A stretch of DNA of 29,440 nt from Congzhengia sp045576635. GTDB lineage: Bacteria > Bacillota > Clostridia > UBA1381 > UBA9506. A model generated the notes under the pieces. It was not told where the DNA came from. It saw only the letters and a list, made by a program, of their open reading frames with translations, and did not search any database. Below are positions 23,892 through 29,440 of the stretch, piece by piece. How positions within the stretch are numbered: the stretch's first letter is position 1; each line of letters starts with the position of its first letter. The stretch is taken from NCBI GenBank assembly GCA_045576635.1, contig JAZNGT010000011.1, positions 1 through 29,440 of the forward strand. Direction: 5' to 3'. Position numbers and translations under genes: made by a program.

Positions 23892-24644
23892 ATGGGAAAG
23901 CCGGAGAGACTGCAAAAATTTATAGCCCGCTCAGGTGCGGCATCACGCCGTGCGGCAGAGGATATGATTCTTACGGGGCGCGTCCGCGTAAACAAAACAA
24001 TCGTGACGGAACTTGGCACAAAAGTAGATGCAGACAATGACAAGGTGTTTTTAGACGGCGTGCGTTTGGTGCCCGAAAAAAAACTTTATTATATTATGCT
24101 CAATAAGCCAAAAGGGTATTTGTCTACCGCAAAAGATGAACGCGGCCGCGATACTGTAACAGAACTTGTTCAAGATGTCGACGCAAGGCTTTATCCGGTG
24201 GGAAGACTCGACTATTTAAGCGAAGGCTTGTTGTTTTTGACAAACGACGGAGAATTTGCATACAAAATGACGCATCCTACAAGGCACGTTTTAAAAAAAT
24301 ATCAGGTGGTTGTATCCGGCATTCCGGAGGATGAACATATTAAGGCGCTCCGAAAAGGTGTTGATATCGGCGGATATATTACGGCGCCTGCACGTGTGGA
24401 ACTTGTAAAGTGTTTAGAACGTACAGCGCAACTTAACATCACAATTTCCGAGGGGAAAAACCGTCAGATTCGTAAAATGTGCGAGGCGGTGGGACTTTCT
24501 GTGTTGCGCTTAAAACGTGTTGACATCGGCGGTGTCAAACTTGGTAATCTCCCTGAGGGGAAATGGCGTCATTTAACCGATGCAGAGCGGAATTTACTTA
24601 TGGGCGGTGAAACGAATGATAACCATATTAAAAGAAGAAAATAA
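23892..24644 (+). CDS. rluB: RsuA/RluB-family pseudouridine synthase
   Basis: Isomerises a uridine in 23S rRNA (RluB site) to pseudouridine. 250 residues: an N-terminal S4 RNA-binding domain (RLQKFIARSGAASRRAAEDMI, GRVRVN), then the catalytic domain with VGRLDYLSEGLLFLTNDG where D107 is the catalytic Asp, and EGKNRQIRKMCEAVGLSVLRL near the C-terminus. CGGAGGT sits seven bases before the ATG. The end overlaps the next gene. The choice of RluB over RsuA rests on general pattern and typical Clostridia annotation. Confidence 0.92.
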   Translation: MGKPERLQKFIARSGAASRRAAEDMILTGRVRVNKTIVTELGTKVDADNDKVFLDGVRLVPEKKLYYIMLNKPKGYLSTAKDERGRDTVTELVQDVDARLYPVGRLDYLSEGLLFLTNDGEFAYKMTHPTRHVLKKYQVVVSGIPEDEHIKALRKGVDIGGYITAPARVELVKCLERTAQLNITISEGKNRQIRKMCEAVGLSVLRLKRVDIGGVKLGNLPEGKWRHLTDAERNLLMGGETNDNHIKRRK

Positions 24645-24993
24645 AGAGGCATTAAACGCATTTTTAAAAGAGCAGAATACGACCATCTGCATGGACAATA
24701 TGATTGTGATGTCGGCAAAAGACAAGGATGAAATTTTAGCGGTGGGCGCACTTTGTATGAAAGATTACAAGGTGTATTTAGACCACATTGTCTTAAAAGA
24801 TACATACCGTGAGGATTTAAACCTTTCGCTCGGTATTTTAAAATCGCTTTTGAATCTTGCGGATTTACGCGGAATCAAAACGGTTTACGGCTCAAATCCT
24901 GATATGGAGCGGTTTTATAAAATGTTACGTTTTCAAAAAGAAAATGACACATATACACTCTCGTTAGAAGGCTATTTCACATGTGAACACTAA
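24616..24993 (+). CDS. Small GNAT-like protein
   Basis: 125 residues, weakly recognised. MIVMSAKDKDEILAVGALCMKDYKVYLDHIVLKDTYREDLNLSLGI follows the strand order of GNAT acetyltransferases (beta 3-4, then a helix after an acceptor loop), and GSNPDMERFYKMLRFQKEND resembles the GNAT 'FYekLGF' segment near the C-terminus. The acetyl-CoA loop is poorly conserved (TYREDLNLSLG), so activity is uncertain. The ATG at 24616 overlaps the rluB gene by 29 bases and has GGTGA upstream, so it is coupled. Its stop is five bases from repeat copy 3. Confidence 0.7.
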   Translation: MITILKEENKEALNAFLKEQNTTICMDNMIVMSAKDKDEILAVGALCMKDYKVYLDHIVLKDTYREDLNLSLGILKSLLNLADLRGIKTVYGSNPDMERFYKMLRFQKENDTYTLSLEGYFTCEH

Positions 24994-24997
24994 AAAT

Positions 24998-25224
24998 GGG
25001 TGTAGCAAAATGCGCATATCACACAAGGCAAAGAAGACGCATAACAAAGCCTTTCTAATATGCTTAAAAAGTTAAAATAATGCAAAATGTAAGGAAGGAA
25101 TTCGTCATTTGACGAATTCCTTCTATTTTGTGCCTTGTGTTTTGAACAAACTTCACCTCTGGGCGTACCCTGCGTACGCCTACGGGTTCAGTTTGTCCAA
25201 TCTGCGCTATTTTCCGTCCACCCC
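24998..25224 (-). repeat. Interspersed structured repeat, copy 3 (complete, inverted)
   Basis: 227 bases matching copy 2 on the opposite strand over the full length with scattered substitutions. The central hairpin is perfect: GAAGGAATTCGTCA (25085-25098 region) with TGACGAATTCCTTC. A second perfect hairpin has GGCGTAC facing GTACGCC (25162-25180). ACACAAGGCA (25021-25030) pairs with TGCCTTGTGT (25131-25140). It fits tightly between the convergent stop codons at 24993 and 25231. Confidence 0.93.
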
Positions 25225-25230
25225 TTATTT

Positions 25231-26847
25231 TTATTCGTCGTCTACTGTTTCAATGTGTCCTAAATATTCTTCGAGTTCACTTTTAATCACTGTTACCCTT
25301 GGACCATAAATAACCTGTACACCGTTTCCGCGTCTGATGACGCCGGAGGCGCCGGTCGCACGGAGTGCGCTATCGTCTACTTTATCAGAATCCTTTACTG
25401 TGATTCTGAGTCTTGTGGCGCAGCAGTCAATATCAGAAAGATTCTCTTTTCCGCCCAAAGCCTCTAAAATTGCTTTTGCGCGTGAATTCTCTCCCTTTGT
25501 TTTTTCATCTTTTGCTTTGTTGTAATCTTTTCTGGTATAAAGTTTAGTTTCTTCGTCAATATCCTCTCTGCCCGGCGTTTTGTAGTTGAATTTCCGGATT
25601 AAAATGCCAAACAGGAAGTAGTAAATAACAAAATACAAAATACCTACAAGGATAATATAAATCCAGTTTGTTTTTGCATTACCGGGGAGTATTCCAAACA
25701 GCAAAAGGTCAATAAAACCGCCCGAAAACGTCATGCCCACAGCGACATTTAAAATGTGCATCAGCATAAAGGAAAGACCTGCTAAAACGCAGTGTACTAC
25801 ATAAAGCAAAGGCGCTACGAACAAAAAGGTAAATTCGATTGGCTCTGTAATACCCGTTAAAAATGCGGTGAGCGCCGCACCAAACAAAAGACCGCCTGCG
25901 ACTTTTCGTTTTTCTTTTCGTGCACACTGATACATTGCAAGTGCCGCGCCCGGAAGACCAAACATCATAAACGGGAATTTACCCGTCATAAAACGACATG
26001 CTTCAACGCTGAACCGGGTCGTATTTGGAGAAGCAAGCTGTGCAAAGAAAATGTTTTGTGCGCCCGCAACGCTTGCGCCGTCTATCATCATAGTGCCGCC
26101 CAAACCTGTTTGCCAGAACGGGAGATAAAATACATGGTGCAGACCAAAGGGAATTAAGGCACGCTCAATGATACCGTAAATCCACGTTCCTGCATATCCG
26201 CTTTTTGTAACCAGATTGCCGAGTGCGTAAATCCAGCGCTGAATGACAGGCCACAAAAAGAACATCAAAACGCCGACTATAATATAGGTAATGGTCGAAA
26301 TGATGGGAATAAAACGTGTTCCGCCAAAAAAGGAAATCGCATTGGGAAGCTCGATTCGGTAAAAGCGATTGTGCAGCCACGCAACACCTAAGCCTACAAT
26401 AATACCGCCAAAAACACCCATTTCAAGAGAAGTAAGACCAAGTACATTTCCGGTTGCACCTTCCTGAAGTGTTTCCGCGCGGTTTGTAATGGTAAGGAGT
26501 GTCGCAATGGTCATATGCATAACCAAAAACGCCACGGCGGCAGAAAGTGTAGCGATTTCTTTTTCCTGCTTTGCCATGCCGAGTGCGACACCCATGGCAA
26601 AGATTAGAGGCAAGTTACCAAAAATAACGTTACCTGTTGCCGCCATAATCGAAAGAATAATATTTAAGACAGTGCCTTCTCCCAAAAGCCATTCTAAATT
26701 ATAAAGCGAAATGGTAGTGGGGTTTGAAAAGGAAGAACCGATTCCAAGTAAAAGTCCTGCCACCGGCAAAAGCGCGATGGGGAACATAAATGAACGGCCG
26801 ACTCTTTGCAGTACACCAAAAGCGCCGCCGTTTTCTGATTTGCGCAT
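25231..26847 (-). CDS. PTS system EIICB, glucose/maltose/GlcNAc family
   Basis: Membrane sugar permease plus phosphotransfer domain, 538 residues. EIIC spans about residues 1-430 with ten or so membrane segments (FMFPIALLPVAGLLLGIGSSF; ALIPFGLHHVFYLPFW; GITEPIEFTFLFVAP). After a charged linker, EIIB occupies the last ~90 residues with the phosphorylated Cys in CCATRLRITV. The IIC-IIB order is that of PtsG/MalX/NagE proteins. The sugar cannot be fixed; glucose, GlcNAc or an alpha-glucoside are all possible. AGGAGT precedes the ATG. Downstream of the matching EIIA by 13 bases. Repeat copy 3 follows the stop. Confidence 0.92.
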   Translation of the reverse strand: MRKSENGGAFGVLQRVGRSFMFPIALLPVAGLLLGIGSSFSNPTTISLYNLEWLLGEGTVLNIILSIMAATGNVIFGNLPLIFAMGVALGMAKQEKEIATLSAAVAFLVMHMTIATLLTITNRAETLQEGATGNVLGLTSLEMGVFGGIIVGLGVAWLHNRFYRIELPNAISFFGGTRFIPIISTITYIIVGVLMFFLWPVIQRWIYALGNLVTKSGYAGTWIYGIIERALIPFGLHHVFYLPFWQTGLGGTMMIDGASVAGAQNIFFAQLASPNTTRFSVEACRFMTGKFPFMMFGLPGAALAMYQCARKEKRKVAGGLLFGAALTAFLTGITEPIEFTFLFVAPLLYVVHCVLAGLSFMLMHILNVAVGMTFSGGFIDLLLFGILPGNAKTNWIYIILVGILYFVIYYFLFGILIRKFNYKTPGREDIDEETKLYTRKDYNKAKDEKTKGENSRAKAILEALGGKENLSDIDCCATRLRITVKDSDKVDDSALRATGASGVIRRGNGVQVIYGPRVTVIKSELEEYLGHIETVDDE

Positions 26848-26860
26848 AGTTTATCACTCC

Positions 26861-27343
26861 TTATAGTTTCTGATAGGTAAAAAGAACATCTTTTCCGCCT
26901 TGTATTTTTCCTGTGTGTTTTGTTACGATGTGAAGTTTTTCTCTTTCGGTCATTAAAACCGGTGTATCCAAAGGAAGATTATGTTTTTTTAAAAGTTCCA
27001 AATCCACACGAGCAAGTTTGTCGCCGACTCTTACGCGGTCGCCGTTTGAAACAAAAACCGAAAACCCTTCGCCTTTTAAATTGACCGTATTGATGCCAAT
27101 GTGTAATAAAAGTTCGCATCCGTCGTCTGTTGTGATGCAAAAGGCGTGCTTGGTATCGGGAATATCTTCGATTGTGCCGTTTACGGGGCTAAAAACAGTT
27201 CCGTCGTCCGGCACAATCGCCATTCCGTCTCCCAGCATTTTTTCAGAAAATGCCTCGTCGGGCACAAAGACTATGTCTTTTGAAGTGCCGTTCATGGGGG
27301 CAAAAACCTCTGTTTCCTTTGCATTTTTTTGTTTTCCGAACAT
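26861..27343 (-). CDS. crr: PTS system EIIA, glucose type
   Basis: Cytosolic phosphocarrier of 160 residues that takes phosphate from HPr and passes it to the EIIB domain of the next gene. Glc-type EIIA motifs: VFAPMNGTSKDI, DGTVFSPVNGTIEDIPDTKHAFCI with the first active-site His, and CELLLHIGINTVNLKGEGF with the phosphorylated His. AGGAGAG precedes the ATG. Separate IIA plus IICB is the usual arrangement for this subfamily. It lies 21 bases after the ferritin-like gene, so the three form an operon. Confidence 0.94.
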   Translation of the reverse strand: MFGKQKNAKETEVFAPMNGTSKDIVFVPDEAFSEKMLGDGMAIVPDDGTVFSPVNGTIEDIPDTKHAFCITTDDGCELLLHIGINTVNLKGEGFSVFVSNGDRVRVGDKLARVDLELLKKHNLPLDTPVLMTEREKLHIVTKHTGKIQGGKDVLFTYQKL

Positions 27344-27364
27344 AGTATCCTCTCCTAAGCCGTA

Positions 27365-27799
27365 TTAAAGATAAGGCTGCATGTTTTTAAGCAGAGATTC
27401 TTCAATATGAATCACTTTTTTTGCGATTGTTTTTGCACTTTCTTCTGCGTTTTCATACTGATTGACATATCGTCTGAGACTTTTAATTCCCATATTGCAT
27501 CCGTCTGTGATAAGGTCTGATGCTGTGCGGTCACTATCATCCCACGATAGTTTCATATTTGTTTTCAGCCACGACATACTCTTTGCCATAGGGGACGGCT
27601 CTTTTCCGGGATCGCCATAGCGGTCCAACGATTCTCTGATTTCATCTTCTAATTTTTTGTGGTCTTGTTTACTTTCACTTAAAATGTCGGCGAGCTTCTT
27701 GTCTTCAATGTGGTCAATCACCTCATCGATGGCACTGATTCCCATTTTCACACCGGAATCACACTCTTTTAAAAGTTCAATTGTATCGTTTGTAACCAT
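27365..27799 (-). CDS. Ferritin-like four-helix protein (DUF2383-like), function unknown
   Basis: 144 residues, predicted all-helical and soluble. Helices run roughly 3-28, 30-60, 78-110 and 113-140, with acidic/His residues (DEVIDHIED, ESKQDHKKLEDEI, VIHIEESLL) spaced as in ferritin-like DUF2383/DUF892 domains. GMGI-type repeats (KMGISAIDEV and NMGIKSLRRY) at the starts of helices 1 and 3 suggest internal duplication of a two-helix unit. No full di-iron ExxH set is certain. GGAGG precedes the ATG. A weak promoter (TCAATA, 17, TACAAT on the minus strand, 27833-27861) lies upstream. First gene of the PTS operon, an unexpected partner. Confidence 0.72.
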   Translation of the reverse strand: MVTNDTIELLKECDSGVKMGISAIDEVIDHIEDKKLADILSESKQDHKKLEDEIRESLDRYGDPGKEPSPMAKSMSWLKTNMKLSWDDSDRTASDLITDGCNMGIKSLRRYVNQYENAEESAKTIAKKVIHIEESLLKNMQPYL

Positions 27800-27883
27800 A
27801 ATATCCCTCCGATTAAAAATAATTACACGCTTATTGTAACCATAAATTTAAAATTTATTGAGAAAAATTTTTTTAGCGTTATA

Positions 27884-27912
27884 TTGACAAAGGAAAAAGA
27901 ATATGGTATACT
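27884..27912 (+). promoter_or_regulatory. Promoter of tRNA-Trp
   Basis: TTGACA (27884-27889), 17-base spacer, TATACT (27907-27912), 16 bases before the tRNA. Confidence 0.88.
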
Positions 27913-27928
27913 GTTATCTGTTGAATTT

Positions 27929-28001
27929 AGGGGTATAGTTCAGCTGGTAGAGCAACGGTCTCCAAAACCGTGTGTCGTGGGTTCAAATCCTGCTGCCCCT
28001 G
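27929..28001 (+). tRNA. tRNA-Trp (CCA)
   Basis: 73-base cloverleaf: acceptor AGGGGTA with TGCCCCT (one T-G pair), D arm GTTCAGCTGGTAGAGC, anticodon stem ACGGT-CTCCAAA-ACCGT with anticodon CCA, T arm GTGGG-TTCAAAT-CCTGC, discriminator G73. The next bases are CCT, so the 3' CCA is added after transcription, unlike the initiator tRNA in this window. Confidence 0.97.
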
Positions 28002-28009
28002 CCTCCTAA

Positions 28010-28047
28010 AAAACGGCTTAAACACTTAGTTTAAGCCATTTTTTTGT
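28010..28047 (+). terminator. Terminator of tRNA-Trp
   Basis: GGCTTAAAC (28015-28023) pairs with GTTTAAGCC (28029-28037), five-base loop, followed by a run of T. Confidence 0.9.
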
Positions 28048-28298
28048 TATAACTGCACTTTTTGAAATTCAATATCTTATGCTGAAAACAAGGATCAATT
28101 TCGCATACGGTTGCATCTGTTTCGGGGCGTTCCGTCTGCTACATCATCATTTTAGCATCACTTGATTTCGCCAATTCTGCCAATTTTGTCTATGGAGAGC
28201 ATGTCTAGCAAGAATATTTTTTAATTCTCGCAGATATTTTTTGTCCAAATACAATTCTGCTTTTCTTTGGTTACTGTATATTAAAATTTGACACATTT
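28048..28298. other. Intergenic stretch with one tiny open frame
   Basis: No recognised gene. On the minus strand 28147-28296 encodes a 49-residue open frame starting MCQILIYSNQRKAEL and containing LDKKYLRELKNILARH; it has no ribosome binding site and begins two bases after the terminator of the SdpI-like gene. It could be chance or a decayed gene remnant. The rest shows no strong hairpin or promoter. Confidence 0.35.
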
Positions 28299-28330
28299 AA
28301 AAGTTACGGCACGGAGAAAATCCGTGCCGT
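28299..28330 (-). terminator. Terminator of the SdpI-like gene
   Basis: ACGGCACGGA (28306-28315) pairs perfectly with TCCGTGCCGT (28321-28330), five-base loop; on the minus strand the tail reads AACTTTT. Confidence 0.82.
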
Positions 28331-28371
28331 TTCATCCATATAGAATCTAATGCTTTTAAAATATTGATTTC

Positions 28372-29004
28372 TTATTTTTGTTTCCGATACAACAAATATG
28401 AATAGACAGTTGGAATAATAACAAGTGCAAAAATTATTGTCATAAATATAAATGTTAAATTAAACAATCCTGACACAATCATTATTATACCGCCGTAAAT
28501 CCAAAGTTTTCCTGCAAGCTTATGTGTTTTATTCCAGTTCTCTTCGTCATGCAGTGTCCAGGGGAGCTTGATTCCGATTGTGTAATTTTGTTTGCATTTT
28601 GGAAGAATAAAGCCAAGCACAAAAAACAAAATTCCCACGAAGACAGGCATTATGCTTTCGACACTTATTTGATATCCCAATGCATTAGCATAGATACAAA
28701 TTCCGCAAATCAATGAGCAAACGGGAACAATGCTTATAACGGTCGAGAACATTTTATTACTTATATTCTTTCGTCTCGGATCGGCGCTTGTTGCGATAAT
28801 ACATATTAAATTCACAAAGGTCAGTATCGCCGGAAGCCCAACAACTGCAAAAATTTTACTGTTGTAACCTGTAATCTCGCCATTCCAACCAAAACTTGTC
28901 GCTATGTTTTCCGGAAGTCTGTTCCATACTAAAAATCCGAAAAACATCGGCAATAATGTAATTATAGAAGAAATAATTATCTTATATTTATTTTGTTTTA
29001 TCAT
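28372..29004 (-). CDS. SdpI/DUF1648 family membrane protein
   Basis: 210-residue integral membrane protein with six predicted membrane segments. The N-terminal DUF1648 motif (WNRLPENIATSFGWNGEITGY) and the SdpI signature (YTIGIKLPWTLHDEENWNKTHKLAGKLWI) are both clear. Bacillus SdpI gives immunity to the SdpC toxin and also signals to a repressor; most homologues have no known partner. AGGTGG overlaps the upstream response regulator's stop and sits a few bases before ATG 29004, so the two genes are co-transcribed. No SdpC-like toxin gene is visible here. Confidence 0.9.
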   Translation of the reverse strand: MIKQNKYKIIISSIITLLPMFFGFLVWNRLPENIATSFGWNGEITGYNSKIFAVVGLPAILTFVNLICIIATSADPRRKNISNKMFSTVISIVPVCSLICGICIYANALGYQISVESIMPVFVGILFFVLGFILPKCKQNYTIGIKLPWTLHDEENWNKTHKLAGKLWIYGGIIMIVSGLFNLTFIFMTIIFALVIIPTVYSYLLYRKQK

Positions 29005-29013
29005 ATAACCACC

Positions 29014-29440
29014 TTATTCAACCTTCATCATCCTGTATCCGACACCTATGTGTGTCTGGATATACTGCGGAGAGTCAGGAAGTTTTTCAATCTTTTTTCT
29101 GAGTGTTGTCATAAACACCCGAAGAGAACCTATATCTGTTTCCCATGCACTACCCCAAATTTTCTCTGCGATAAATTTATGTGTAAGCACCTTTCCTACA
29201 TTTTGCGACAACACACAAAGCAACTTGTATTCTGTCGGTGTTAGGTGCATTTCCTCATCATCAAGGTATGCACAGCCTGCAGCATAGTCAACTTTAAGTT
29301 TTCCGTTTGTAAACATTGACTCTGATGCCGCCGCTTGGTTTTGATAGCTTAATCTTCTTTGTGTAACTCTGAGCCTTGCAAGGAGTTCTTCAACAGAGAA
29401 TGGCTTTGTTAAGTAGTCATCGGCACCGCAGTCTAATGCC
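29014..29440 (-). CDS. OmpR/PhoB-family response regulator, KdpE-like (5' end beyond window)
   Basis: C-terminal 141 residues of a DNA-binding response regulator; the frame is open to the window edge, so the gene starts beyond 29440. Seen here are the end of the receiver domain with the conserved Lys (ALDCGADDYLTKPFSVEELL), a linker, and the winged helix (HLTPTEYKLLCVLSQNVGKV, FIAEKIWG, LRVFMTTLRKKIE, YIQTHIGVGYRM). The last segment is close to KdpE, the regulator of the Kdp potassium transporter. The phospho-accepting Asp lies outside. Nine bases separate its stop from the SdpI-like start. An in-frame ATG at 29316 is internal and is not the start. Confidence 0.9.
   Translation of the reverse strand, partial: ALDCGADDYLTKPFSVEELLARLRVTQRRLSYQNQAAASESMFTNGKLKVDYAAGCAYLDDEEMHLTPTEYKLLCVLSQNVGKVLTHKFIAEKIWGSAWETDIGSLRVFMTTLRKKIEKLPDSPQYIQTHIGVGYRMMKVE

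Noticed and set aside
25109..25309. Open frame starting inside repeat copy 3
   Set aside because: It runs through the repeat hairpins into the end of the PTS gene on the opposite strand; non-coding composition.
28372..29004. Complete Sdp toxin-immunity locus
   Set aside because: No SdpA/B/C-like gene in the window; only the SdpI-type protein is seen.

Overview
The window looks like part of the chromosome of an anaerobic, low-to-mid GC Bacillota, class Clostridia. The evidence is a ribosomal protein L27 with a cleavable N-terminal leader next to its Prp protease, a DUF4364 regulator, a PPi-type phosphofructokinase, an [FeFe]-hydrogenase maturase (HydE), a long-form HPF, AGGAGG-type ribosome binding sites and sharp sigma-A promoters with 17-base spacers. 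I cannot name a genus. Almost everything is housekeeping or central metabolism. I see no prophage, transposase, CRISPR array or defence island.

Layout. 1-119 is the right half of an interspersed repeat. 129-3408 (minus) is a Na/Pi cotransporter - DUF4364 - thioredoxin reductase operon. 3593-6341 (plus) holds a SpoU methyltransferase, tadA and an S26-like peptidase, then rplU-prp-rpmA from its own promoter with a probable L21 leader. 6408-8912 (plus) holds a metallophosphoesterase, then a glycine riboswitch with terminator controlling an AGCS amino acid symporter. 8919-9197 is a palindrome plus a full repeat copy. 9206-11725 (minus) is a coupled operon of a mutarotase-like protein, an XTP/dITP pyrophosphatase and a DUF3048 lipoprotein. 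11900-13129 (plus) is PPi-dependent phosphofructokinase. 13218-13831 holds tRNA-fMet, then a 400-base insertion with a broken, split tRNA-fMet copy, flanked by a duplicated terminator.

13977-21286 (plus) holds a second Na/Pi cotransporter, a monofunctional transglycosylase with an unknown membrane protein and hydE, then a GMP synthase whose glutaminase domain is largely missing, then a CofE-like ligase. 21334-22399 (minus) is smpB and hpf. 22720-24993 (plus) is a DacF-type carboxypeptidase, RluB-type pseudouridine synthase and a small GNAT-like protein. 24998-25224 is a third repeat copy, inverted. 25231-27799 (minus) is a PTS EIICB and EIIA operon led by a ferritin-like helical protein. 27929-28001 is tRNA-Trp. 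28372-29440 (minus) is a KdpE-like response regulator (cut by the window edge) followed by an SdpI/DUF1648 membrane protein.

The most notable items are: the ~228-base repeat family whose two complete copies fill the gap between convergent stop codons; the GMP synthase lacking its glutaminase catalytic residues; and the tRNA-fMet duplication with a split pseudogene and duplicated terminator.
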